A DNA stretch of 64,000 nucleotides from Methylocapsa aurea (GTDB lineage Bacteria > Pseudomonadota > Alphaproteobacteria > Rhizobiales > Beijerinckiaceae), in contig NZ_JQKO01000009.1 of the NCBI RefSeq assembly GCF_000746085.1, positions 1 through 64,000 on the forward strand. Reading direction: 5' to 3'. The notes under the pieces were generated by a model. It worked only from the letters and a program-made list of their open reading frames with translations, ran no database searches and had not been told where the DNA came from. The position numbers were made by a program, and so were the translations under genes. This document shows, in pieces, positions 1-10,500 of this stretch (positions within the stretch are counted from its first letter, which is position 1; the number at the start of each line of letters is the position of its first letter).

Positions 1-3000
1 ACATAGGCGAGATTGTCCGCGCCGGCGAGCGGCGGCGGATCGGAGGCCGGCTGTCCCGCCCAAAGCAAGGCGTCGCGGTCAAGCCGCAAAATCGACACCC
101 CGCCCTTGCCCGCGCCGGACGCCAAACCGCCAAGCCCGCCCTCCACGCTTTGGTTGATTACGCTTTCCTGCGTCAGCAGCAGCGCGATCCCGGCGTCCTC
201 AATCATGAAGCCGAGCCGCTCGCCCGGATAGGCCGGATCCAGCGGCAGATAGGCGCCCCCCGCCTTCAGGATCGCCAGAACCCCGACCAGCATCTCAAGC
301 GAGCGCTCGACGCAAAGGCCGACCAAGACCTCCGGCCCCACCCCAAGAGCGCGCAGATGATGCGCCAGGCGGTTCGCCCGAAGATTCAGCTCGCCATAGC
401 TCAGAAACGCGCCCTCATGCGCGACCGCGACAGCCTCCGGCGCAAGCCGCGCCCGCGCCTCGAACAGCGCATGGATGCAGGCCTCGCCCGAAGACCCCTC
501 GGCCGAAGACCCCTCGGCCGAAACCCCTGCGCCAGAATGCTCCGCCGCCGCCCCGCTCCACCTCCCCAGAACCAGATCAAGCTCCGACCCCCGAAGCAAT
601 GGCAAATCACCAAGCCGCGCGCGCGGAGAAGCGATAATGCCCGCAAGCAGCGTCTCGAAGTGTCCAAGCAGCCGGGCCATCGCGCCCGGTTCGAAACGGT
701 CGCTGTCGTAGGAGACCTTCACGCTGAGTTGGGGGCCTGGAAAAACGACGATGGTCAGCGGATAATGCGTCTGTTCGGCAAAGCGAACGTCCTGCGCCGA
801 AATCTTTCCCTCCTGCTCGCGCAATGCGGCGTCCATGGGATAATTTTCGAAGGCGAGCAGGCTCTCGAACAGCGGAGCGCCGCGCGGCGCATCGCTCCAG
901 CCCTGGACCTCGGCGAGCGGCGCGTAGTCATATTCGCGCAGCTCCATATTCTGCGCGAGCAGCTCGCGCAGCCAATCCGCGACTCGAGCTTGCGGCGGAA
1001 CCTTCACGCGCAGCGGTGTGGCGTTGATGAACAATCCCACCATGTCCTCGACGCCGGCAAGTTCGGCCGGACGCCCCGACACCGTCACCCCGAAGAGGAT
1101 GTCCTGTTCTCCGCTGATCCGGCTGAGAAGAAGGGCCCACGCGCCTTGCGCCAAGGTGTTCACGGTAAGCTGATGCTGGCGGGCGAAAGCTTCCAGGGCA
1201 GCCGTCATCGCCGCCGAAAGAGTAAGGCGGGCATCCCCATAGTGGCCGCCTGAATGCAGCGGATCTGCTCCGGGGGAAGCATCGCCCGGCAGCGGCGTCG
1301 GCGCGAGGAAACCGGCCAGCGAGCGGCGCCAATAGGCTTCCGCCGCCTTCGGGTCCTGTCCCGCCAGCCATTCGAGATAGTCCCGGTATGGCCGGCGCGG
1401 CGCGAAAGGGGCGCACTCGCCCTGGGTCAAGGATCGATAGGCGGCGAAGGCGTCCTTGAGGACCAGCGGACCGCTCCAGCCATCGAGCAGAATGTGATGA
1501 TGGCTCCACAGGAACAACCATTCGTCTTCGCCGCAGCGCATCAAGGCGAGCCGCATCAACGGCGCCATCGCAAAGTCGAACCCCGCCCGCCGGTCCGCCG
1601 CCTTATAGGCTTCCCAGCGTCGCCCCTGCTCGGCCTCGGTCAGGCCGCGCCAGTCCTCCTCGACGAGCGGCGGCTCCGCCCTTGCATGGACCGCCTGCAA
1701 CGGCGCTTCGAGCCCTTCCCATAGAAAAGAGCTGCGCAAGATCGGATGGGCCGCCGCGACCCGCCGCCACGCCGCCGCGAAAGCGGCCGGCTCGAGTGGT
1801 CCCCGCAGCGCGCAGCTCAGCTGCACGACATACACGCCCGATCGCGGCGCATAAAGCGCGTGGAACAGGATGCCCTGCTGCAACGGCGTCAAAGGATAGA
1901 GATCTTCGACGCCATGGGCCGCTCCCAGCAGCCGATCGAGTTGCGCTTGGGTCAAACGCGCAAGCGGAAAATCAGAGGGCGTATAGCCGCCTGCTCCCGG
2001 CGACAGGCAATGGGCGATCAGCGCCCGCAGGGTTTCAAGGCACTCCTCCGCAATGCGTTCGACCGCGCCGCGCCCGATGCGGGCCGCGCTAAAGTCCCAA
2101 GCCATGCGCAATCGTCCGTCGAGGACATCGGCGTTGATGGCGAGTTCGTAAGGCCGGATCCATTGCGGATCGGCGCCGCTGCGCACCTGCCCATCGACAA
2201 GGGAAAACAGCGCGCCCGCGCCGAAGGACGCATCCAGCTGTCCCATGTAGTTGAAGAGAATTTCGGCCTGCGGCGCGCGCCGCGGGGCTTCGGCGCTTTC
2301 GCCCGATGCCGCAAGATAGCGGAGCAATCCATAGTGCAGCCCGCGATGGGGGGCCTGCCGCAGCTCCTCCTTGACCGATTTCAGGCTATCGGCCAAAGGC
2401 GCCGCGGGATCGACGCTGAAGAGACAGGGGGCGACGCTGGTGAACCAGCCGAGGGTCCGCGTCAGATCAACGTCCGAGAACAGCTCCTCGCGGCCGTGCC
2501 GATCGAGATCGATGAGCACATTTCCGCCGCCGCTCCAGCGGCTCAGCGTCAGGACCAGCGCGGTCAGCAGCAAGTCCTCGACGCCAGCCCGGTAGACGGA
2601 AGGGGCGCGTTGCAACAGCGCCAGCGTCGCGGCTTCATCCAACACGCACTGATGCGCGGCGCTCATCTCGACGCGCCGGTCACCCGCCGGATCGTCGAGC
2701 GGCAGCGCCGACCGCGGCGCTTCAAGCAGCGCTTTCCAATAGCCGGCCTCGGCCAGAACCGGCCCGGTTTGGGCATAGGCGCACAGGCGCTCCGACCATT
2801 GCGCGAAGGAGCCGGCCGGCGGCAGATCAGCTGGCGATCCGGCGAGCGCCTGGCGATAGGCATGGGTCAGATCCTCGAGCAGGATGCGCCAGGAAAGGCC
2901 GTCGGCGATGAGATGATGCATGACGACCAGGAGATAGCCGGGTTCTTCGCCTCGGCTCGCCGCGGAGGCGATGTTCAGCATCCGCCCCGATTGAAGGTCG

Positions 3001-6000
3001 ATCTCCATGCGCTCGGAGGCGATGCGCCTGACCTCGGCCAGCGCCTCGGCTTCCGGCAAATCGGGGAGCAAGATCCGCTCTATCGCCGCGCCTTGGACCT
3101 CTTCCGCGACCCGCTGGCGCCAGTCCTTGTTCTCCAACAAAAATTGCATCCGCAGCGCGTCATGATGGCGCAGGACGGCGCCATAGGCGCGATCCATCGC
3201 CGCCGGATCCAACGGTTCGCGCAGGGCCAGCACAAGAGCGTGGGTCCAGCGCTCGGGATGGGCGTAATCGAGCTCGAAGAACCAGTGCTGGATCGGCGTC
3301 AGCGGAATATCGGCCCCGGCCGCTGGGCGAGACTGCGCGACCGGCTCCACGGCGAGCGTCACGGCGGCGAGAGCGGCGATCGTCTGGCGGTCGAAGAGCT
3401 GGCGCGCGCTCACGAGAAGGCCCCGCTGGCGCGCCCGTCCGACCATCTGAATGCTCAGGATGGAATCGCCGCCAAGTTCGAAGAAATTGTCTTCGACGCC
3501 GAGCGCCTCGACCGGCAGCAATTCCCGCCAGATCTCGACAAGGGTCCGCTCCACCTCGTTGCGCGGCGCCATTGTCTCGCGCCGCTTCGCCGCACCCTGC
3601 TCCGGCGTCGGGAGGCGGGCGCGGTCCTGCTTGCCATTGGCGTTTTTCGGCAAGGCGTCGAGGCCCACCCAGACTGTCGGAACCATGAATTCCGGCAAGG
3701 TCTGGCGCAGCTTCGTCCGCAGTTGCGCGGGATCCAGTTCCTGGGTTTGTCCGACCACATAGGCGACGAGGCGCTTGTCGCCAGGATTGTCTTCTCGCGC
3801 CATGACGGCGCAGTCACGCACTTCCGGGAGGGCCAATAGAGCAGCCTCGATCTCGCCAAGCTCAATGCGATAGCCGCGAATTTTGGCTTGATGATCAGCC
3901 CGGCCAAGGAATTCGAGTTCGCCATCGAGGCGCCAGCGGGCGAGATCCCCGGTGCGGTAGAGGCGGGCGCCCGAAGGCCCATAAGGATCGGGAAGAAAAC
4001 GCTCGGCGGTGAGATCCGGCCGGGCAAAATAGCCGCGCGCCAAGCCTGGCCCGCCAATAAAAACCTCGCCGGCGACGCCGCGCGGAGTTGGCTCCCCGCG
4101 TGTATCCAGCACTAGGATGCGAGCGCCCTCGATCGGCCGGCCAAGGCTCACCGGCTGGCGCGTTTGGCGCGGGGCGACCTCCAACACCGTGCTCCAAACC
4201 GTGGCTTCGGTCGGACCATATTCGTTGTAGAGGCGCGCGTCAGGCAGACGCTCATGATGCAGCGGCGGCAGGCTTGGCGGACAGCTTTCGCCGGCGACGA
4301 TCGCCGCCTCGAGGCGGCGCAGGCGGGCGCTATCCTGCTCGAGCAGCACGGCGTAGAGCGAGGGCAAGCAAAGCAGATGGGATAGATCGTGGCGCTCGAT
4401 CAGCTGCGCCAGCGCGGCGGGATCCTGAACTTCCTCGGCCAGCGGCAGGCAGAGGCAGCCGCCCTGGCTCAGGGTCCAGAACAATCCGGCGACCGAGCTG
4501 TCGAAACTGAATGAGGAGAGCAGCAGGAATCCGCGAACCGGCGCAAGATAATGCCGGTGGCGGGCGAGCGTCGAATGCAGCGCGGCGCCATGGCTGACGG
4601 CGACTCCTTTCGGACGCCCGGTCGAACCGGACGTATAGATCAAATAGGCGAGTTGGTCCGGCCGGCAGGCAATCGCAAGATCGTCGATCGGCCCGCTCGG
4701 CCCCTCTTGCGGTGCGGCATCGAGGCGCATGGTCGGCAGCATGAAAGCATCTGCCCGGCCGGCGCAGGACACTTCGGTCAAAACGAGCGCGAGCGCCGCG
4801 TCCCGCGCGATCCAATCCAGACGCTCGCTTGGGTAGCCGGGGTCCAGCGGGACATAGGCGCCGCCCGCTTTCAAGACGGCGAAGATCGCGGCGATCATCA
4901 AGGGCGGTTGCTCGATCAGGAGGCCGACCCGGTCTTCGGCGCGCAAGCCCTGCGCCACCAGGCGGGCGGCCAAAATATTGGCGCGGCTGTTCAGCTCCGC
5001 ATAGGTCCAGGCGGTCTCCCCGCGCCGGAGCGCGAGACCCCGCGGCGTGCGTTCGGCCTGCCGCTCAAGCAATTCATGGAGGCCGGCAGCCTCGAGTCCC
5101 GCCGAAGGCGCAGCAGGATTGCCGCAGCCGATCACCCGCTCGCGCTCCGCGGCGCTCAACAAGTCGAGGCGCTCCACCGGCGCATCGGGCGTGCGTAAGA
5201 CATGCGCAAGCAAGGTCAAGAATTGCCCCGCCAAGCATTCGATGGCGGCCGAAGAAAGCCGGGCGCGGTCGTAGTGGATCTCGAGCCCGAGTCCATCCGG
5301 CGTCGCCAGACATTGCAGATGCAGCCGGAACGTCTCCACAGGCGCGCCATCCGGCTCGAATGACATTGCGATGGCGCCCGCCTGTTGCGGCGGCGGAAGG
5401 GAGGCATAGCCAAAACCGAAGGGCGAAGCCGGTTCTCCGGCGCCGGCGCCGGCGAAATCTTGCCAGTCCCGGCAGGCGTCGAGCTGCGTTTGAAGGCGGC
5501 CCAGGAAATCACTGAAGGTCTCGCCGGCGCGAAAGCCGCAATGCAGCGGCAAAGGCCGAAGATAGGCCCCTATCGCCGTTGCTATGGGTTCGCTCCGGCC
5601 GTCGCATGAATAGGCGAGTTCGAGTTCCGGCAGGCCGGCGTGACGATGAAGAAAGGCCGCCCATGCGGCGAGCAAAATGGTTTCTGGCTCGGTTCGATGC
5701 GCCGCTGCAAGGCCGGTTGCGGCGCGCGCGAGATCGGCCGGCGGCGAAAGGATCATGCGGGCGGGGCCGAAGCGCGGATCCTCATCAAGCCAGGTCTCGA
5801 CAGGCAGGCGGAGCGAATGCGCGTCAAGCCGCGGCCGCTCGCGCCAGAAACGCGCGCCCTCTCCCGGGTCATTGGCGGGAACATCTTCCTGCCAAGCGGC
5901 GTAGTCCGCATATTGCAGCGGCTCATTCTCAAGCGTGGCGGCGGGCCGCGCATAGAAGGCGGCAAGGTCGCCGAAGAGGTTTTGCAAACTAACCGGGTCG

Positions 6001-6437
6001 ACGCAAAGCGGCGAGGCGGCGATCAGCAGGCAATGCAAATTGGGAGAAAGACAGACCAGCTCCACGCGGAGCGCGGCGCCGCAAGGATCCTGGAATCCGG
6101 CTTCGGCTTCGATGGCGGCGAGGGCGGCCAAGCGTTTCTCCGGCGGCTCCCCGCTCAAATCATGGAGCGTGAGGAGCGCCGCTTCGCCAACCGCTTCATC
6201 GATCACTTGAATCGGCAGGATCATGCTGGGCAGGCGGTCAAATCGCGTGCGCAGAGCCTCGTGGCGCAAGACCACCTTGCGCAGACTTTCCTGCAGAAGC
6301 GCGGCGTCAAGCGGTCCCTCGAGGCGCAGCCGCCCGCGCAGCGGCGCCAATCGCGCTCCCGCATCCTGGCGCAGGCGCCACAAGCGCTCCTGCTGCTGCG
6401 ACAGGGCGAACCCGACCGTCTCTCGCGTCGACGTCAT
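1..6437 (-). CDS. Nonribosomal peptide synthetase, second synthetase of the lipopeptide locus (3' part missing)
   Basis: This reading frame starts with ATG at 6437, overlapping the stop of the dioxygenase gene (ATGA), and stays open to the left edge, giving about 2146 residues. The visible domains are: a condensation-like domain (about 1-420), an adenylation domain (about 450-940), a carrier domain with GGDSI (about 985), an epimerisation domain (about 1037-1480; HHLIADGLSWR, RTLGWFTS and FNYMGQ), a second condensation domain (about 1487-1933; HHHILLDGWS), and the start of another adenylation domain. The first condensation-like domain has ASPLCVDPVS where HHxxxDG is expected, so it is probably not catalytic. 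The specificity residues of the first A domain read D S A L I A E V W. That shares six positions with the His code DSELTAEVC as I recall it, so I infer histidine. The E domain predicts a D-residue. The ATGA overlap suggests translation coupled to the hydroxylase. Confidence 0.93.
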   Translation of the reverse strand, partial: MTSTRETVGFALSQQQERLWRLRQDAGARLAPLRGRLRLEGPLDAALLQESLRKVVLRHEALRTRFDRLPSMILPIQVIDEAVGEAALLTLHDLSGEPPEKRLAALAAIEAEAGFQDPCGAALRVELVCLSPNLHCLLIAASPLCVDPVSLQNLFGDLAAFYARPAATLENEPLQYADYAAWQEDVPANDPGEGARFWRERPRLDAHSLRLPVETWLDEDPRFGPARMILSPPADLARAATGLAAAHRTEPETILLAAWAAFLHRHAGLPELELAYSCDGRSEPIATAIGAYLRPLPLHCGFRAGETFSDFLGRLQTQLDACRDWQDFAGAGAGEPASPFGFGYASLPPPQQAGAIAMSFEPDGAPVETFRLHLQCLATPDGLGLEIHYDRARLSSAAIECLAGQFLTLLAHVLRTPDAPVERLDLLSAAERERVIGCGNPAAPSAGLEAAGLHELLERQAERTPRGLALRRGETAWTYAELNSRANILAARLVAQGLRAEDRVGLLIEQPPLMIAAIFAVLKAGGAYVPLDPGYPSERLDWIARDAALALVLTEVSCAGRADAFMLPTMRLDAAPQEGPSGPIDDLAIACRPDQLAYLIYTSGSTGRPKGVAVSHGAALHSTLARHRHYLAPVRGFLLLSSFSFDSSVAGLFWTLSQGGCLCLPLAEEVQDPAALAQLIERHDLSHLLCLPSLYAVLLEQDSARLRRLEAAIVAGESCPPSLPPLHHERLPDARLYNEYGPTEATVWSTVLEVAPRQTRQPVSLGRPIEGARILVLDTRGEPTPRGVAGEVFIGGPGLARGYFARPDLTAERFLPDPYGPSGARLYRTGDLARWRLDGELEFLGRADHQAKIRGYRIELGEIEAALLALPEVRDCAVMAREDNPGDKRLVAYVVGQTQELDPAQLRTKLRQTLPEFMVPTVWVGLDALPKNANGKQDRARLPTPEQGAAKRRETMAPRNEVERTLVEIWRELLPVEALGVEDNFFELGGDSILSIQMVGRARQRGLLVSARQLFDRQTIAALAAVTLAVEPVAQSRPAAGADIPLTPIQHWFFELDYAHPERWTHALVLALREPLDPAAMDRAYGAVLRHHDALRMQFLLENKDWRQRVAEEVQGAAIERILLPDLPEAEALAEVRRIASERMEIDLQSGRMLNIASAASRGEEPGYLLVVMHHLIADGLSWRILLEDLTHAYRQALAGSPADLPPAGSFAQWSERLCAYAQTGPVLAEAGYWKALLEAPRSALPLDDPAGDRRVEMSAAHQCVLDEAATLALLQRAPSVYRAGVEDLLLTALVLTLSRWSGGGNVLIDLDRHGREELFSDVDLTRTLGWFTSVAPCLFSVDPAAPLADSLKSVKEELRQAPHRGLHYGLLRYLAASGESAEAPRRAPQAEILFNYMGQLDASFGAGALFSLVDGQVRSGADPQWIRPYELAINADVLDGRLRMAWDFSAARIGRGAVERIAEECLETLRALIAHCLSPGAGGYTPSDFPLARLTQAQLDRLLGAAHGVEDLYPLTPLQQGILFHALYAPRSGVYVVQLSCALRGPLEPAAFAAAWRRVAAAHPILRSSFLWEGLEAPLQAVHARAEPPLVEEDWRGLTEAEQGRRWEAYKAADRRAGFDFAMAPLMRLALMRCGEDEWLFLWSHHHILLDGWSGPLVLKDAFAAYRSLTQGECAPFAPRRPYRDYLEWLAGQDPKAAEAYWRRSLAGFLAPTPLPGDASPGADPLHSGGHYGDARLTLSAAMTAALEAFARQHQLTVNTLAQGAWALLLSRISGEQDILFGVTVSGRPAELAGVEDMVGLFINATPLRVKVPPQARVADWLRELLAQNMELREYDYAPLAEVQGWSDAPRGAPLFESLLAFENYPMDAALREQEGKISAQDVRFAEQTHYPLTIVVFPGPQLSVKVSYDSDRFEPGAMARLLGHFETLLAGIIASPRARLGDLPLLRGSELDLVLGRWSGAAAEHSGAGVSAEGSSAEGSSGEACIHALFEARARLAPEAVAVAHEGAFLSYGELNLRANRLAHHLRALGVGPEVLVGLCVERSLEMLVGVLAILKAGGAYLPLDPAYPGERLGFMIEDAGIALLLTQESVINQSVEGGLGGLASGAGKGGVSILRLDRDALLWAGQPASDPPPLAGADNLAY
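488..530. repeat. 15-base tandem repeat in an interdomain linker
   Basis: About two and a half copies of a unit reading gaagacccctcggcc lie inside the synthetase frame. On the coding strand they encode an AEGSS-type repeat just before the last visible adenylation domain. The position is a linker, so copy-number change would be tolerated. Confidence 0.6.
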
Positions 6438-7495
6438 CTCAATTCTCCGGCGCCGACGGCCAAGTCCTTCGGTTGAAAGGTCTGCGCCATGGCGACAAGA
6501 ATCCTGCGAAAGCCGGAATACGGATTTCTGCCATGAACGGTCAGAACATTATCGACCAGCAGGACGTCATTCGTCCGCCAAGCAAATGCGCGGAGCGCTT
6601 GGCGATAAAGCGCGCGCAGATGCTCCAGGGTTGCGGCCTCCATCGGCGCGCCGTCGCCGTAATAGGGCTGGGGGGGCAAATCCTCCTCGCCGAACTCGGC
6701 GAGCAAGGCCTGCCTCAGCGGCGCCGGCAAAGTGGTCACGTGGAAGAAAGTCGCGTGATTGAACCAGATGTCCTCGCCGCTGCGCGGGTGGCGGATCATC
6801 GCCGGGCCGATCTGGCGAGTGCATAGCCGGCCATTCGATTTCCATTCGAAATCGATGCCGAGGCTGGCGCAATAGCGCTCGACCTCGGCGCGATCGGAGG
6901 TCTGAAACACGGTCTGCCATGGCAGGCCGAAACCGGCACCGTAATTGCGCACATACAGGACGCCGCGGCGCAAGAAACGCTCCTTGACGGCGGGATCGAT
7001 GCGCTGGGTGATCTCGCGATTGTCGCCGATCGGCGTCTCGCCTCCCTCGCCAGCGGGAGTCTCGGCGTAGAAGATGAGATATTGCGGACAGACCGGCGAA
7101 TAGGAATGCTCATTATGCGGAAAGATGACCTGATCGGCCGGATAGTCGGTGGCGGTATAGACGTGGCGGCCGACTTCGGTGCGCGGCGAGGCGCGAAAGC
7201 GATATTCCAGCGCCCCGCCGCTCATGCCCTCCACGCAGCGCTCGAAATCGGACGCGCCCGCCACCGCGAAGCCGCGCAGCAAGACGGCGCCATGCCGGGT
7301 CGCCAGTTCCTCAAGCTCGGCGCGCCGTCCCGCGGCCCAGGCCGACAGCGCCAGCCCGCCGACTTGCGCCGCGATCACCAGCGGAAACGCGCCGCAATCC
7401 GGCAGGGAGCTGAAGCTCACGGGCTCACCTGAAGGGAGGGCTACGGGACGGCGACGCGCCGCTCCGAGCGGGGGCGCATTGAGCGGCGCCTTCAT
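6434..7495 (-). CDS. TauD/SyrP-like Fe(II)/2-oxoglutarate dioxygenase, candidate amino-acid beta-hydroxylase of the NRPS line
   Basis: The protein has 353 residues from ATG 7495; a longer frame would need a TTG at 7525. It belongs to the TauD/TfdA family of non-haem iron, 2-oxoglutarate-dependent oxygenases. The iron-binding HxE is H127 and E129 (PHNEHSY). The distal His is H321, and the oxoglutarate Arg lies in the following GRNPYSGFRR. Enzymes of this kind (SyrP and the siderophore beta-hydroxylases) act on amino acids held on a carrier domain. The gene sits between the two synthetase genes and overlaps the second by ATGA. Together with the His-like A domain and the degenerate condensation domain next to it, this suggests hydroxylation of carrier-bound His. 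Dab or a later residue remain possible substrates. Confidence 0.85.
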   Translation of the reverse strand: MKAPLNAPPLGAARRRPVALPSGEPVSFSSLPDCGAFPLVIAAQVGGLALSAWAAGRRAELEELATRHGAVLLRGFAVAGASDFERCVEGMSGGALEYRFRASPRTEVGRHVYTATDYPADQVIFPHNEHSYSPVCPQYLIFYAETPAGEGGETPIGDNREITQRIDPAVKERFLRRGVLYVRNYGAGFGLPWQTVFQTSDRAEVERYCASLGIDFEWKSNGRLCTRQIGPAMIRHPRSGEDIWFNHATFFHVTTLPAPLRQALLAEFGEEDLPPQPYYGDGAPMEAATLEHLRALYRQALRAFAWRTNDVLLVDNVLTVHGRNPYSGFRRILVAMAQTFQPKDLAVGAGELR

Positions 7496-7544
7496 GGCCT
7501 GCCCTGCTTGCGAGGATTTGGGCAAAACGGCACTGTCGATCCGG

Positions 7545-10500
7545 TCATTCTCCAGCCGCTCCTATGATTCTGCGCTTGGCCGAGTGCAGCATGTCGCGGC
7601 GGACGGCAAGCTGGCTCGCCCGGGCGGCGCTGCGGATCGCCTGATCATTCTCCATCACAAAACCCGCCAAATCGCTCAAGGACATGCCCGGCTCCGCCAT
7701 TACGCGCCGCAACAGCCGCGCGAACATTTCTGCGAATCGCGCGATGGTCGCGGCGTCGAACAGCCCGGTCCGATATTCGAAAACAGCGCGAAGCCCGCGC
7801 CGCCCCTCATAGATATGAAGCACCAGATCGAGTTCGGTGCGGGGGGCCGCGAGTGGGATCTCCTCGAAGGACAGATCCTTCAGATCCAGCTCGGTCAGCG
7901 GCGCGTTGTGGAACACCAGCTTGACCTGGAAGATTGGGGCGTGAAGGGCGCTGCGCTCGGGCCGGAGCGCCTCGACGAGCTTTTCGAAGGGGAGCTCTTG
8001 ATGCTCATAGGCGGCGAGCGTGAGTTCGCGAAGGCGGGCCAGGAAAGCGCTGACGCTTAGATCGCCTTCCAGCTTTATGCGCAAGGCGACTAGATTGATG
8101 AAGAACCCGATCAAGGGCTCAAATTCGGCGCGCCGCCGGTTCGCCACATCGGCGCCGACGACAAGATCGGACGCGCCGCCGAGCCCATGCAGCAATCCGC
8201 AGAAGGCCGCCAGCATAGTCATGAAGGGCGTGACGGCATGGGCGCGGTTGAACTCGTCAAGCTCCGTCCCAAGCGCGCTGAGATCGAGTTCGTGGGTCGC
8301 GGCCGCGTCCCCGGTCTCAAGCGTCCTTTGCCGGTCCAGCGGCAATGCCAGCACAGGCGGCGCGCCCCGCAGCTGCGCGGTCCAATAATCCAGCAGCCGC
8401 GCCAGCCTTTCGCCTTTCAACAGGTCGCGCTGCACGATCGCATAGTCGGCATATTGGAGAGGAAGCGGCGCCAGCGCCGGCTCGCGTCCCTCCAAGATGG
8501 CGGGATAGAGCGCCGAAAATTCCTTCAAGAACGCGCCAAACGACCAGCCGTCGAAAACGATATGGTGAAAACAGAGGAGGACCGCGCAGACCGGGGGAGC
8601 CGCGCCTTGCGTTGGCCGTGGCCAGTAGAGCCGGGCTCTTGCGAGTGGGCCGCGCTCCAGGTCGAAAGGCGCCGCGACGTCCTCCCGCAGTCGTCGATCT
8701 AGCGCGGCTTCGAAGCTTTCCCCCGCGCCCGTCTCGATCTCCTCGCGATCGAGCGTCAGGCGCAGCGCTGGAAGGATTTGCTGGGCAAGTTGACCGGCAT
8801 CCTCCCGGAACAGCGTGCGAAGCGATTCATGGCGCCGCACGATGGCGTTCAGGCTCGCTTCCAAGGCGTCGGCGTCAAATGGCCCAGCGATCCTGACCGC
8901 CGCCGCGAAATGGTAAAGCGGATTGCCGGGGTTGAGCTGCTGCATGAACCAAAGCCGCTGCTGCGCATGGGACAGCGGCAGCGGCTTGTCGCGCGGCGCG
9001 GCGGCTAACAGCGGCAAAGGGAGCGCGGCGAAGCTTGTTCGGGCGGCGTCGATGCAAACCGCGAGCTCAGCAACGGTTGGGGCCTCGAACAAGGCGCGGA
9101 GCGGCGCCTCGATGCCGAACGTCTGGTTGACGCGGGCGATCGCCTGCGTCGCGAGCAGGGAATGGCCGCCGAGTTCAAAAAAATTGTCCCGCCTGCCGAC
9201 GCGATCGCGGCCGAGCAACCCCGCCCAGATCGCGGCCAGGATCGCCTCCGCCGGCGTCTTTGGCGCCTCGAAACCAGCGGAGAGATCCGGCTCGGCCGGA
9301 GCCGCCAGCGCGTTGCGGTCCAGCTTGCCATTTGCGTTCAGCGGCAAGGCGGGCAGTTCGATCCAGACCGTCGGAATCATATAGTCCGGCAGCCAGTCGC
9401 GCAGGAACCGGCTCAAGGCTTCGGGCTTCACAACACCGCCTGACGTTCGCGGCGTGAAATAGCCAACAAGCCGGAGTCCGAGACGGCCATCCGGCCAGGC
9501 CATGACGGCGGCTTCCTTGAGATCGGGGCAGCGCCCCAGCCGCGCCTCGATCTCGCCGATTTCGATCCGATGGCCGCGGATCTTCACCTGATGGTCGATG
9601 CGGCCGAGGAATTCCAGAGTTCCATCGTCGAGGCGGCGGGCCAGATCACCGGTCCGGTAGAGCCGCTCGCCGGGAGGCCCGAAAGGGTCCGGCGCGAAGG
9701 CGGCCGCCGTCAGATCGGGACGGTTGACATAGCCTCGGCCGACCCCCATCCCGGCGACGCAGATTTCGCCTGGGACGCCGATGGGCGCCGGCTCCAGGAG
9801 CCGGTCGAGGACATAGAGCCGGAGATTGGCCACCGGCCGGCCGATCGGCGTCGCCAGCGCCGACGCGCAAGGCGCCGCTTCGATCCGATGATAAGCGACG
9901 TCATCGGCGCATTCAGCCGGGCCATAGGCGTTCAGCATCGGAATCTGCGGATAGCGCTCGAACCAACGGCGGCAGAGGTCCGGCGGCAGCGCCTCGCCCG
10001 TCGGCAGCAGCCAGCGCAAGCTCTCCAACGGCGCCGCCTGCCCCGCACAATCGAGCATGGCGGCGATCATCGAAGGAACGGCTTCAAGAATGGTGACGCC
10101 GCGCTCGCGCAAGGCTTTGAGCAGCGCCGCCGGATCCTGCGCAACAGCGTCGGGCAGAATATCGACGCAGGCGCCGCAGAGAGAGGCGGTGAGAAACTGC
10201 CAGACGGAAATATCGAAGGCTTGCGAAGCGGTCTGGGCGATGACGTCGCCCGGCCCAAGATCGAGCGCCGGGATTTTCGTCATCAGATTGTTGAACATCC
10301 CGAGACGATCGACCATCGCGCCCTTTGGCGCTCCCGTCGAACCCGAGGTGTGGATGATATAGGCGAGATTGCGCGGCAAAGCGCGGCGAAGCGGGTTGGA
10401 ATCCGGCCCGAATTCCTCGATCTCCTCAAGCGTCGCGACCAACGCCCGACATTCGTCCTGCGCCTTGAATGCGTCACGCCAGGCGGCGCCGGCAACTGCC

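Noticed and set aside
1746-3839. A 697-residue plus-strand open frame (and similar frames at 150-1253, 9570-10931, 12729-14582 and 16581-17753)
   Set aside because: These are antisense shadows of the two NRPS genes caused by high GC. They are rich in Arg, Gln and Ala and show no family motifs.
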